Notes under the pieces: generated by a model
Seen by the model: the letters and a program-made list of their open reading frames with translations, nothing else
What the model was told of the DNA's origin: nothing
The model's database searches: none
Position numbers and translations under genes: made by a program
DNA from: Sivonenia sp049582005
Lineage (GTDB): Bacteria; Cyanobacteriota; Cyanobacteriia; Gloeobacterales; PMM-0068
DNA length: 63,709 bases
Assembly (NCBI GenBank): GCA_049582005.1
Contig: JBAUTB010000142.1
Coordinates: 1 to 63,709, forward strand
Direction of reading: 5' to 3'
In this document: positions 1 through 7,832 of the stretch, piece by piece
Position numbering within the stretch: position 1 is the stretch's first letter
Layout of the letters: each line of letters opens with the position of its first letter

Positions 1-197
1 CCGGACTAAGATGCGGTTCAACGTGCCGAGCGTCAACTTCTGGGAATTTGTTCATCGCCGCTTGTGCTGCTTATTCTTACAAACGGCGTGATATCCTGCA
101 CAAATCCTCTGATCCTCTCCCCGTGGAGATATCCACAAACTGTATAATCACTGGTTAGGCATCGGAGCTCACTCCGAGATAATTCACTGGGAAGCCA

Positions 198-530
198 ATG
201 AGCGCCCGAGAACTCAACAAGAATCACCCGTTAGCATTCTTTGTTCTGATATATGCCATGAGCATTCCTTTCTGGCTCATCAACGTACATCTGGGCAAGA
301 GCGGACTTCCTGACAACATTCCTCTGACTGATATTGGCGCGACGCTCAGTCCTGCCATTGCCGCCTGCGTTTTGGTTTACAGAGAAAATGGCAAATCAGG
401 CTTGAAGCAGTTTCTTAGCCGCGTTTGTGACTACAGCAGAGTAAAAAATAAAAGGTGGCTGGTTGCGAGCATATTCCTAATGCTTGAAATGCTTATCTTA
501 ACTAAGGATCTTTTAATGCACACTCCTTGA
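198..530 (+). pseudogene. Truncated CPBP-type (CAAX protease-like) membrane protein
   Basis: The 110-residue product begins with a hydrophilic NKNHPLAFF stretch followed by a membrane helix and SIPFWL, which resembles the N-terminus of CPBP intramembrane proteases. A second hydrophobic stretch lies at about residues 45-60 and a third at about 88-103. CPBP proteins are usually 200-300 residues and carry EExxxR and HxxxN catalytic motifs in their C-terminal half. None of these is present here, so the gene is either a remnant or an unrelated small membrane protein. TATAAT at 143-148 could be its -10 box. The family call is from memory of the N-terminal pattern and is tentative. Confidence 0.45.
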
Positions 531-582
531 GCATTGCTCTGAAAAATAGATTTTTATCCTTATGGAGTGCTGAAACCTCAGC

Positions 583-975
583 ATGGACGATTGGTATCAG
601 GCCACAAAAGCGCTCGAAAAGCTTAAGAGCGAATTGCAGAAAGATGTCGAACCCCACAAGGCAGTAGCAGGTAGCAATGTTGGTTGCTATGCCATCCTGT
701 GGTTTGCCTTAGATGAATTGGTCAACAAGTGCTTATCGCTTGGCGAACAGTATTTTGAATCGCTTGCAGAGTCCGATGAACCTGTATTGCAGGACTGCAT
801 TATAGCTTTGCAACAAGCAGAGAAAGCACTTCGTCAGGTGGCACTGATAATTGGGCAAGCACTCACTGAACAGGCCGAGGAGATTCCGGCAAGTTGCCGA
901 TCTGAGATTAATGCTTTCCAAGCCTGCGTTTATATCAAGATGAAGCTGCGCAGCGCCCGTCACCTCAAACGATGA
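583..975 (+). CDS. Hypothetical small helical protein
   Basis: I do not recognise this 130-residue protein. It is predicted to be mostly helical and soluble, with four cysteines (near residues 31, 46, 68 and 115) and no signal peptide or membrane segment. It begins MDDWYQATKALEKLKSELQ, which looks like an amphipathic helix. A GGAG lies about 13 bases ahead of the ATG, which is far for a ribosome binding site. It sits between a broken membrane-protein gene and the rpsL promoter, so no operon context helps. An open frame of 194 codons on the opposite strand also crosses this region but runs into rpsL and lacks any family signature. Confidence 0.5.
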   Translation: MDDWYQATKALEKLKSELQKDVEPHKAVAGSNVGCYAILWFALDELVNKCLSLGEQYFESLAESDEPVLQDCIIALQQAEKALRQVALIIGQALTEQAEEIPASCRSEINAFQACVYIKMKLRSARHLKR

Positions 976-1023
976 AACTTCTAGAAACACACAGCAGCAC
1001 CCTTTCAAAATACAAAACTTACC

Positions 1024-1053
1024 TTGACAAGGTACCCCATAAATTGGTATCTT
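1024..1053 (+). promoter_or_regulatory. Probable sigma-70 promoter of the str operon
   Basis: TTGACA at 1024-1029 is a perfect -35 hexamer. TATCTT at 1048-1053 follows after an 18-base spacer as a plausible -10. The start of rpsL lies 34 bases downstream, which gives a short leader. The -10 is only a moderate match, so transcript-start data would be needed to fix it. Confidence 0.5.
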
Positions 1054-1086
1054 CAATCCTCGTTGCTTATACAGAATCGCGTCACT

Positions 1087-1476
1087 ATGCCCACAATTGC
1101 GCAGCTCATTCGTAATGAGCGTTTTGACCAGAAAAAGAAAACTAAATCTCCTGCGCTCAAATCTTGTCCGCAGCGTCGTGGCGTCTGTACAAGAGTGTAC
1201 ACAACCACTCCGAAGAAGCCCAACTCGGCGCTCCGGAAGGTTGCACGTGTACGCTTGACCTCTGGGTTTGAAGTAACTGCCTATATCCCTGGCATTGGCC
1301 ACAACCTTCAAGAGCACTCAGTCGTGATGATCCGGGGTGGCAGGGTGAAAGACCTCCCTGGAGTGCGTTATCACATTATCCGTGGAACCTTAGACACCGC
1401 AGGGGTGAAAGACCGGAAGCAAGGGCGCTCTAAGTACGGAGCCAAAACGCCCAAAGCAGCTACTGCGAAGAAGTAA
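1087..1476 (+). CDS. rpsL: 30S ribosomal protein S12
   Basis: S12 is the decoding-centre protein of the small ribosomal subunit. The 129-residue product begins MPTIAQLIRNER and contains the invariant TTPKKPNSALRKVARVRL block (residues 41-58 region) and the HSVVMIRGGRVKDLPGVRYH block. These include the lysines and proline that contact 16S rRNA helix 44 and that mutate in streptomycin resistance; all are wild type here. The frame is open upstream to 1024, but the family start is the ATG at 1087. It is the first gene of the str operon rpsL-rpsG-fusA-tuf-rpsJ, and a TTGACA-type promoter lies just upstream. Confidence 0.97.
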   Translation: MPTIAQLIRNERFDQKKKTKSPALKSCPQRRGVCTRVYTTTPKKPNSALRKVARVRLTSGFEVTAYIPGIGHNLQEHSVVMIRGGRVKDLPGVRYHIIRGTLDTAGVKDRKQGRSKYGAKTPKAATAKK

Positions 1477-1515
1477 TTTATTCCCTGCCGCCTCATCTAA
1501 GGAGAGTTCAGAACC

Positions 1516-2013
1516 ATGTCCCGCCGTCGCATTAAGACCGATAAAGGGTTACGCCCCACCTACAAGAAACGCGCAACTACCGCTGATGGCGTATTTAACA
1601 GCCGTCTTGTGGCCATGATGGTGGCGAAACTCATGTTGGATGGCAAGAAGTCCGTATCAGAGAGCATATTTTACGGAGCTTTGGAGCGCATCAAAGAGCG
1701 TACGGGTGATGAACCCTTAGAAGTTTTTAACAACGCAGTGCGTAATGCAACGCCCTTGGTAGAAGTGAAAGCCCGTCGGGTAGGCGGAGCCACTTATCAA
1801 GTTCCTATGGAAGTGCGTGCAGATCGGGGGACAGCGCTGGCTTTGCGTTGGATCATTGCGGCTTCTCGCAAGCGCCCAGGCAAGTCCATGGTGGATAAGC
1901 TTTCCAATGAACTTATGGATGCAGCCAAGGAAACGGGTAATGCCATTCGTAAGCGGGAAGAAACCCACAAGATGGCAGAGGCAAACAAGGCTTTTGCCCA
2001 CTATCACTACTAA
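1516..2013 (+). CDS. rpsG: 30S ribosomal protein S7
   Basis: S7 nucleates assembly of the 3' major domain of 16S rRNA and forms part of the E site. The 165-residue product has the family blocks ERTGDEPLEVFNNAVRNATP and VEVKARRVGGATYQVP, and ends with REETHKMAEANKAFAHYHY. It is about nine residues longer than the usual 156. The extra length lies at the N-terminus, where GLRPTYKKRATTADG replaces the short linker before the FNSRLVAMM helix. GGAGAG lies 9 bases before the ATG. It is separated from rpsL by 39 bases. Confidence 0.97.
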   Translation: MSRRRIKTDKGLRPTYKKRATTADGVFNSRLVAMMVAKLMLDGKKSVSESIFYGALERIKERTGDEPLEVFNNAVRNATPLVEVKARRVGGATYQVPMEVRADRGTALALRWIIAASRKRPGKSMVDKLSNELMDAAKETGNAIRKREETHKMAEANKAFAHYHY

Positions 2014-2079
2014 GCTAAACTTGTAATGAAAGTTTGCATTTTTCACTTATAGGGCCAGCGTTAACGCAAGGAGGCAGTT

Positions 2080-4203
2080 GTGGCACGGGCTTATCCCCTT
2101 GAAAGGGTACGGAATATTGGAATCGCTGCGCACATTGATGCGGGCAAAACCACTACGACCGAGAGAATTCTTTTTTATTCAGGGGTTGTCCACAAACTGG
2201 GCGAAGTCCACGATGGTACTGCCGTGACAGACTGGATGGAGCAGGAGCGCGAGCGTGGCATCACGATTACCGCTGCCGCCATCTCGTCTCAATGGACCCA
2301 TAGAGACCCGAAAGACCCAAGTAAGGCAGCTCCTGGAGCTTTAGAGCACCGGATCAACATTATCGATACGCCTGGTCACGTCGATTTCACCATTGAAGTC
2401 GAGCGTTCCATGCGGGTACTTGACGGCGTTATCGTCGTCCTTTGTTCTGTGGGGGGCGTTCAGCCTCAGACTGAAACCGTATGGCGGCAAGCGGATCGAT
2501 ACAAAGTTCCCCGTTTCATCTTTGTAAATAAGATGGATCGCACAGGGGCCAATTTTTACAAAGTTTATGATCAAGCGGTCAATCGCCTGAGAGCGAATGC
2601 GGTTCCTATTCAAATCCCGATTGGCGAAGAATCCAATTTTTCTGGGGTGATTGACCTCGTCAGCATGCGTGCCCGCGTTTACTACGACGATGTTGGCAAC
2701 GACATTCGGGATGAGCCGATTCCTGCTGAATATGAAGAGAAAGCTCAAGAGTTCCGTGCTTTATTGCTGGAAAAAGTCGCTGAAACCGATGATGACCTGA
2801 TGATGAAGTACATGGAAGAAGAGCCCTTCACGGAAGAAGAAATCATGAAGGCGCTCCGTCAAGCGGTGATCGACAGCAAGATTGTTCCTCTGATTTGCGG
2901 TTCTGCGTTTAAGAATCGTGGGGTGCAAACGCTGTTGGACGCAGTCGTAGACTATCTACCCTCTCCCTTGGAAGTCAAGCCAATCAAAGGGATTCTTCCG
3001 AGTGGAGAAGAAACCGAGCGTCCTGCTGACGATAATGCCCCCCTTTCGGCGCTGGCCTTCAAGATTCAGTCAGACCCCTTCGTTGGCCGTTTGACCTTCG
3101 TCCGGGTTTACTCTGGAGTCCTTCAGAAAGGAACCTACGCCCTGAACGTCGGCAAAGGCAAACGTGAGCGGATTTCTCGCTTAGTCGTCCTGAAAGCTGA
3201 CGACCGAATTGAGGTGGATGAACTACGTGCAGGAGACTTAGGAGCCGTTGTTGGCCTCAAAGACACCACCACCGGAGATACGCTGGCTGATCCGGACAAT
3301 CCGATTGTGTTGGAATCTCTCTTCATCCCTGAGCCTGTTATTGAAGTAGCCGTTGAGCCCAAGACCAAAGCTGATTTGGATAAGCTCTCCAAAGCACTAC
3401 AAGCGCTCTCTGAAGAAGACCCAACCTTCCGGGTAAAAATTGACCCAGAAACCAACCAAACGATCATTGCTGGGATGGGTGAGCTTCACTTGGAAATCCT
3501 GGTAGACCGTATGTTGCGGGAATTCAAAGTGGAAGCAGATGTTGGCGCTCCTCAGGTGGGCTATCGCGAGACGGTGCGGAAGAATTCTCATGTGGACAAG
3601 AAGTTTATTCGTCAGTCCGGTGGTAAAGGTCAGTACGGCCACGTCGTTATTGATCTAGAACCTGCTGACGTGGGAACAGGCTTCCAGTTTGTGAACAAGA
3701 TTGTGGGCGGGGTCATCCCGAGAGAATACATTCCAGCGGTTGAAAATGGAGTGCGCGAAGCCTTAGAAGGCGGTGTGATCGCGGGCTATCCAGTCATCGA
3801 TGTGAAGATAACGCTCGTAGATGGCTCTTACCACGAAGTTGACTCTTCTGAAATGGCGTTCAAGATTGCTGGTTCTCAGGCCTTGAAAGATGCAGTGCGT
3901 CAAGCGGCTCCTGTCATCTTGGAACCCACGATGAAGGTGGAAGTTGAAGCCCCCGAAGATTTCTTAGGGGATGTGATGGGAGACTTGAACTCCCGTCGCG
4001 GTCAAATTGAAGGGATGGGTTCTGATGCTGGCCTTGCCAAAGTGACAGCTAAGGTTCCCCTGTCAGAAATGTTTGGTTATGCCACCGATATTCGCTCCAA
4101 GACCCAGGGGCGTGGTACCTTCTCTATGGAATTCAGCACCTATGAAGAGGTACCTCGGAACATTGCTGAACAGATCATCGCGAAAAATCAAGGGAAAGCG
4201 TAA
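2080..4203 (+). CDS. fusA: Translation elongation factor G
   Basis: EF-G is the GTPase that drives ribosomal translocation and, with RRF, ribosome recycling. The 707-residue product has G1 AHIDAGKTTTTE at about 17-28, G3 DTPGH at 96-100 and NKMD near 151, followed by domains II-V. It begins with GTG, with a strong AAGGAGG ribosome site at 2068-2074. Residues about 73-90 (WTHRDPKDPSKAAPGALEHR region) form an insertion between switch I and G3 that is longer than in typical cyanobacterial EF-G, accounting for a length slightly above the usual 690-700. It is the third gene of the str operon. Confidence 0.97.
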   Translation: MARAYPLERVRNIGIAAHIDAGKTTTTERILFYSGVVHKLGEVHDGTAVTDWMEQERERGITITAAAISSQWTHRDPKDPSKAAPGALEHRINIIDTPGHVDFTIEVERSMRVLDGVIVVLCSVGGVQPQTETVWRQADRYKVPRFIFVNKMDRTGANFYKVYDQAVNRLRANAVPIQIPIGEESNFSGVIDLVSMRARVYYDDVGNDIRDEPIPAEYEEKAQEFRALLLEKVAETDDDLMMKYMEEEPFTEEEIMKALRQAVIDSKIVPLICGSAFKNRGVQTLLDAVVDYLPSPLEVKPIKGILPSGEETERPADDNAPLSALAFKIQSDPFVGRLTFVRVYSGVLQKGTYALNVGKGKRERISRLVVLKADDRIEVDELRAGDLGAVVGLKDTTTGDTLADPDNPIVLESLFIPEPVIEVAVEPKTKADLDKLSKALQALSEEDPTFRVKIDPETNQTIIAGMGELHLEILVDRMLREFKVEADVGAPQVGYRETVRKNSHVDKKFIRQSGGKGQYGHVVIDLEPADVGTGFQFVNKIVGGVIPREYIPAVENGVREALEGGVIAGYPVIDVKITLVDGSYHEVDSSEMAFKIAGSQALKDAVRQAAPVILEPTMKVEVEAPEDFLGDVMGDLNSRRGQIEGMGSDAGLAKVTAKVPLSEMFGYATDIRSKTQGRGTFSMEFSTYEEVPRNIAEQIIAKNQGKA

Positions 4204-4223
4204 CAAGAGAGGAATATAAACCC

Positions 4224-5453
4224 ATGGCTCGTGCTAAATTCGAACGGACCAAACCCCACGTCAATATCGGTACCATCGGTCACGTAGACCATGGCAAAAC
4301 CACCCTGACAGCAGCGATCACCATGACCCTTGCGGCCACCGGTGGTGCCAAGGCCAAGAAATATGACGAAATCGATGCTGCTCCTGAAGAGAAAGCACGG
4401 GGCATCACGATTAACACGGCACACGTCGAGTATGAGACCCCAGCTCGTCACTATGCGCACGTAGATTGCCCTGGTCACGCTGACTATGTCAAGAACATGA
4501 TCACCGGAGCCGCTCAAATGGATGGAGCGATTCTGGTTTGCTCCGCTGCCGATGGCCCTATGCCTCAGACCCGTGAGCACATCCTTTTGGCGCGTCAGGT
4601 TGGCGTACCCAAGCTGGTTGTTTTCTTGAACAAGCAAGACCAAGTCGATGATGAAGAACTACTAGAGCTCGTTGAACTGGAAGTTCGTGAGCTGCTTAGC
4701 TCCTATGATTTCCCTGGGGACGATGTTCCGATCACGATTGGTTCTGCTCTCCTGGCTTTGGAGCACATGGTTGCCAACCCTGCTACCAAGCGTGGCGACA
4801 ACGAGTGGGTAGACAAGATCTACGCCCTTATGGATACCGTCGATCAGTATATCGATACCCCTGTCCGTGACATTGATAAGCCCTTCTTGATGGCGGTAGA
4901 AGACGTATTCTCGATTACCGGTCGAGGTACGGTTGCTACCGGTCGTATTGAACGCGGCAAGGTCAAGATCTCTGATGAAATCGAAATCATTGGTATCCGC
5001 GATACCCGTAAAGCTACCGTCACTGGTCTAGAGATGTTCACCAAGACTCTGGATGAAGGGATGGCTGGAGACAACATTGGGGTGCTGCTGCGCGGCATCA
5101 AAAAAGAGGACATTGAACGGGGTATGGTTTTGGCCAAGCCTGGTTCCATTACTCCGCACACCCAGTTTGAAGGGGAAGTCTACGTCCTCTCGAAAGAAGA
5201 GGGAGGTCGCCATACTCCTTTCTTTACCAACTATCGTCCCCAGTTCTATGTTCGGACTACCGACGTAACCGGAACGATCAAGGGCTTCACCAGTGACGAG
5301 GGTGCTGCCATTGAAATGGTTATGCCTGGTGACCGTATCAAGATGACGGTTGAATTGATCCACCCAATCGCGATTGAGCAAGGAATGCGCTTTGCTATTC
5401 GTGAAGGCGGTCGTACCGTCGGGGCTGGTGTCGTTTCCAAGATCATTAAGTAG
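4224..5453 (+). CDS. tuf: Translation elongation factor Tu
   Basis: EF-Tu delivers aminoacyl-tRNA to the ribosomal A site as a GTP complex. The 409-residue product has GHVDHGKT at 19-26, DCPGH at 81-85 and NKQD at 136-139, followed by beta-barrel domains 2 and 3 ending in GGRTVGAGVVSKIIK. Cyanobacterial EF-Tu is normally 409 residues, which matches exactly. The ATG lies 21 bases after the fusA stop, with AGAGAGG as the ribosome site. It is the only tuf copy in this window. Confidence 0.97.
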   Translation: MARAKFERTKPHVNIGTIGHVDHGKTTLTAAITMTLAATGGAKAKKYDEIDAAPEEKARGITINTAHVEYETPARHYAHVDCPGHADYVKNMITGAAQMDGAILVCSAADGPMPQTREHILLARQVGVPKLVVFLNKQDQVDDEELLELVELEVRELLSSYDFPGDDVPITIGSALLALEHMVANPATKRGDNEWVDKIYALMDTVDQYIDTPVRDIDKPFLMAVEDVFSITGRGTVATGRIERGKVKISDEIEIIGIRDTRKATVTGLEMFTKTLDEGMAGDNIGVLLRGIKKEDIERGMVLAKPGSITPHTQFEGEVYVLSKEEGGRHTPFFTNYRPQFYVRTTDVTGTIKGFTSDEGAAIEMVMPGDRIKMTVELIHPIAIEQGMRFAIREGGRTVGAGVVSKIIK

Positions 5454-5460
5454 ATCTTTG

Positions 5461-5500
5461 CAGGGGAGCTTGTTTTCGAACTCCCCTGACCTATTTTGTT
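5461..5500 (+). terminator. Hairpin between tuf and rpsJ (partial terminator)
   Basis: CAGGGGAG at 5461-5468 pairs perfectly with CTCCCCTG at 5481-5488 around a 12-base loop, beginning just after the tuf stop. The downstream tract (acctattttgttt) is only moderately T-rich. It could therefore attenuate rather than stop transcription into rpsJ, or protect the 3' end of the abundant tuf message. Confidence 0.6.
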
Positions 5501-5544
5501 TGAATCTAGCGATTGGTCCGTAAGGACCCATAAGGAATCAGTCC

Positions 5545-5862
5545 ATGGCTACTCTACAACAGCAAAAAATTCGGATTCGCTTACAGGCATTTGACCATGC
5601 TCTCTTAGACACTTCTTGCGACAAGATCGTGGAAACAGCGAACCGGACGAATGCCGCTTCTGTTGGTCCTATCCCCCTGCCAACCCGCCTGCGTCGCTAT
5701 TGCGTGCTGCGCTCACCCCACGTGGACAAAGACTCACGAGAGCACTTCGAAACCCGCACCCACCGTCGGATTATCGATATTTATCAGCCCACGGCTAAGA
5801 CCATTGATGCTTTGATGAAGCTCGACTTGCCGGCCGGCGTGGACATCGAAGTCAAACTGTAA
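5545..5862 (+). CDS. rpsJ: 30S ribosomal protein S10
   Basis: S10 is part of the head of the small subunit and doubles as the NusE antitermination factor. The 105-residue product contains KIRIRLQAFDHALLD, the GPIPLPTRL loop and the SREHFETRTHRRIIDI block typical of the family. In cyanobacteria rpsJ commonly closes the str operon instead of opening the S10 operon, and that arrangement is seen here. No other ribosomal protein gene follows; a terminator comes 25 bases after the stop. Confidence 0.97.
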   Translation: MATLQQQKIRIRLQAFDHALLDTSCDKIVETANRTNAASVGPIPLPTRLRRYCVLRSPHVDKDSREHFETRTHRRIIDIYQPTAKTIDALMKLDLPAGVDIEVKL

Positions 5863-5886
5863 GTTCAAAAACTCTTGTTACCCATT

Positions 5887-5913
5887 AAGGGGACTCCTGC
5901 GGTCCCTTTTTTG
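5887..5913 (+). terminator. Rho-independent terminator after rpsJ
   Basis: AAGGGGAC at 5887-5894 can pair with GTCCCTTTT at 5902-5910 around a short CTCCTGC loop, with one bulged G, and runs into TTTTTTG. It lies 25 bases after the rpsJ stop and would end the str operon transcript. Confidence 0.75.
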
Positions 5914-6098
5914 TTGGGGTTTCGGCTCCCTTCGGCAAGCGTTCATCTGAGCTCACCGTCGAAGCCTCAGCCGAACCACTCACGCCGAAGTCTCAGGGCA
6001 GGCCGCTCAACCCGCACAAAGAGGGCATATCTCATGTAATCGAGCATGGCTATCCATCGCAACGGGAGAATTTATTTCAAAAATCTTCATAGAAGCCG
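5914..6098. other. Intergenic stretch with no gene seen
   Basis: Between the rpsJ terminator and the -10 box at 6099 I see no open frame with a family signature, no tRNA and no strong repeat. It presumably carries only the upstream part of the promoter for the manganese exporter. Confidence 0.5.
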
Positions 6099-6104
6099 TA
6101 TAAT
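6099..6104 (+). promoter_or_regulatory. -10 box of the riboswitch/exporter transcript
   Basis: A perfect TATAAT stands at 6099-6104, just ahead of the structured leader. The -35 region is weak (TTTCAA near 6075-6080). Transcription would start near 6111, at the 5' edge of the folded leader. Confidence 0.6.
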
Positions 6105-6110
6105 TTCCCT

Positions 6111-6264
6111 AAGAAAGGGAGTAGTCCACCGCGCAAGCGGCCCTTCTAAATCGACATACTGGCGCAAAGCCCGGTTTAGAAGACAGATTTTCTGGGGACG
6201 AGACTTTCACTGTACCTGTTTAGTTCAGGGCGGTGGAATCTCGTCCTCGCCCATATCAAGAGGA
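6111..6264 (+). promoter_or_regulatory. Candidate yybP-ykoY (Mn2+) riboswitch
   Basis: The 160-base leader has conserved-looking elements AAGGGAGTAG (6115-6124) and GACGAGACTTTCAC (6197-6210), which resemble the yybP-ykoY aptamer. Three perfect 8-bp helices can be drawn: 6125-6132 with 6230-6237, 6143-6150 with 6175-6182, and 6196-6203 with 6239-6246. The first and third cross each other, so they are alternatives or a pseudoknot. TCCTC at 6244-6248 also complements the ribosome binding site GAGGA at 6260-6264, which suggests control of translation. The gene downstream is a GDT1-family Mn2+ exporter, the classic yybP-ykoY target. The motif match is from memory, not a covariance search, and I do not infer the direction of the switch. 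Confidence 0.72.
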
Positions 6265-6274
6265 AATCTGTTTC

Positions 6275-6568
6275 ATGGAAGTATTTGATTGGAAGTTGGT
6301 AGCTGTAACCTTTGGGTCCATCTTTTTAGCAGAGCTGGGGGATAAAACCCAATTGGCAACGATGATGATGAGTGCCCAAGCTCGTTCTCCCTGGGCTGTC
6401 TTCTTGGGCTCAGCCGCTGCTCTGGTCTGCACCAGTCTTCTCGGTGTTTTGGCAGGAGAGCTCGTAGGCCGCTACGTACCAGAAATCTATATCAAGGTCG
6501 GCGCTGGCATCGGCTTTATTTTGATCGGGACTATTCTACTCTGGAATACTTTCCTGATTAAAGTTTAG
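6275..6568 (+). CDS. Half-size TMEM165/GDT1 (UPF0016) manganese exporter
   Basis: The 97-residue membrane protein has one UPF0016 domain: a helix carrying the family motif ELGDKTQLA (about residues 17-25) and two further membrane segments (about 34-55 and 70-92). Full-length cyanobacterial Mnx and plant PAM71 have two such domains of about 200 residues. This copy has one, so it would have to act as a homodimer or with a second half-size partner not in this window. The start at 6275 is set by AGAGGA at 6259-6264. Proteins of this family move Mn2+ (or Ca2+) out of the cytosol, and in cyanobacteria protect against Mn2+ excess. The upstream Mn2+-riboswitch-like leader supports the substrate. Confidence 0.85.
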   Translation: MEVFDWKLVAVTFGSIFLAELGDKTQLATMMMSAQARSPWAVFLGSAAALVCTSLLGVLAGELVGRYVPEIYIKVGAGIGFILIGTILLWNTFLIKV

Positions 6569-6634
6569 AGATGAGGGTACTCTTCCTGGTAGGATAAGTA
6601 AGGTTAAGTTTACATTTAGTAACTTTTCGCCCCC

Positions 6635-6654
6635 GTGAATCTACTGAGATTCAC
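6635..6654. promoter_or_regulatory. Perfect inverted repeat upstream of the desaturase
   Basis: GTGAATCT at 6635-6642 and AGATTCAC at 6647-6654 are exact reverse complements around a 4-base ACTG loop. It is 38 bases ahead of the desaturase start and has no T-run after it, so it looks more like an operator or a leader stem than a terminator. Confidence 0.45.
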
Positions 6655-6692
6655 CCAAAAATCCCTATTCCTTTTCCGAGAGGTGTTCCCTA

Positions 6693-7757
6693 GTGGTCAG
6701 TAGTCTAGACCGCACAGATATCCGTGCGAAAAATCGTGAGCTTTTAGGCCGTTTAGGGCAAGAAATTACTTATCAAGACGTACTGGCCACCATCCCTCGA
6801 GAATGCTTTGAAAAGGATACGATCCGCGGACTTGCAGCCGTAGCACTCCATTTGGTCATTTTGGCTACTTCCTATGCACTGCTCGCTATCGCTCCGGTTT
6901 GGGCCGCTCCTGTCCTCTGGGTTTGGATCGGTACCGTGCTCTGGGGAAATTTTGTACTGGCCCATGATTGCGGCCATCGCTCTTTCTCTCCCTACAAGTG
7001 GCTGAATGATTTCATTGGCCATACGCTCCTATTGCCAACCCTTTATCCTTTTCATTGCTGGCGGATTATGCATAATCGCCATCATGCCTGGACGAACCAT
7101 CAGGACAAGGACAATAGCTGGAAGACGTTAAAGCCAGAAGAATATAGGGCGATGTCTCCTTTGGATCGTTTTTTCTATCGTCATGTCCATGCCTACGCTT
7201 GGTGGTTTGCCTCCGAGATTCATCTCTTCCTCTTTCACTTCGATAAAAACAAGTTCCGGTCTCAAGAATGGCCTGAAGCTCGATTTTCGATTGGTGTAGT
7301 TCTAGCCTTCAGTGCGCTTTTCTTCCCGGCACTCCTCTACTTCACGGGCGTTTGGGGCTTTATTAGCTACTGGCTGATGCCTTGGGTCGTTTTTCACTTC
7401 TGGCTGAGTACCGTTACGCTGATTCACCACAACCATCCTGATATTCCCTACTACCCTGCTAAAGACTGGAATCCAGTCAAAGCTCAACTCTTCGGTACTG
7501 TGCACTGTAAATATCCTTGGTGGGTAGAACTGGTCTGCTACAAGATTGGAGTTCATATTCCTCATCACCTCTCTACAGCTATTCCCTACTACCACCTACC
7601 CGCAGCCCACAAGGCGATCAGAGCAAACTGGCCTGAATTCGTTCATGAATCAACCTTCAACTGGTCCTATGTGCAAACGATTGTGGGCCACTGCCATCTC
7701 AGCGACAAAGAGGGCTATCACGTACCCGTAAGTACCGTAGATAACCAACTGAAGTAA
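6693..7757 (+). CDS. Acyl-lipid fatty acid desaturase (DesA/DesB type)
   Basis: The 354-residue integral membrane di-iron enzyme has all three histidine boxes: HDCGH at 91-95, HNRHH at 127-131 and HIPHH at 288-292. It has hydrophobic segments around 48-90, 200-245 and nearby. Spacing and the HDCGHRSF and HIPHHLSTAIPYY contexts match the delta-12/omega-3 acyl-lipid desaturases of cyanobacteria. These enzymes add double bonds to C18 chains on membrane glycerolipids using ferredoxin. I cannot separate DesA from DesB by motif alone. The start is GTG at 6693, with GAGAGGTG upstream. A shared terminator separates it from the convergent fbp gene. Confidence 0.9.
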   Translation: MVSSLDRTDIRAKNRELLGRLGQEITYQDVLATIPRECFEKDTIRGLAAVALHLVILATSYALLAIAPVWAAPVLWVWIGTVLWGNFVLAHDCGHRSFSPYKWLNDFIGHTLLLPTLYPFHCWRIMHNRHHAWTNHQDKDNSWKTLKPEEYRAMSPLDRFFYRHVHAYAWWFASEIHLFLFHFDKNKFRSQEWPEARFSIGVVLAFSALFFPALLYFTGVWGFISYWLMPWVVFHFWLSTVTLIHHNHPDIPYYPAKDWNPVKAQLFGTVHCKYPWWVELVCYKIGVHIPHHLSTAIPYYHLPAAHKAIRANWPEFVHESTFNWSYVQTIVGHCHLSDKEGYHVPVSTVDNQLK

Positions 7758-7772
7758 GTCTCCTCATTTCTT

Positions 7773-7807
7773 ACAAAAAGCCCTTCTTCCACAGAGGGGC
7801 TTTTTGT
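7773..7807. terminator. Bidirectional terminator between desaturase and fbp
   Basis: ACAAAAAGCCC at 7773-7783 is the exact reverse complement of GGGCTTTTTGT at 7797-7807, giving an 11-bp stem with a 13-base loop and a T-run on each strand. It lies between two convergent genes and should stop transcription from both sides. Confidence 0.88.
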
Positions 7808-7832
7808 AATGGAGTGAATGAAGTCCTGTCTT

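Noticed and set aside
733..1317. A 194-codon open frame on the minus strand
   Set aside because: It runs antisense through the start of rpsL, is rich in Cys and Arg and shows no family feature.
6046..6288. An 80-codon open frame upstream of the exporter
   Set aside because: It covers the structured leader and the -10 box and has no ribosome site; the RNA element explains the region better.
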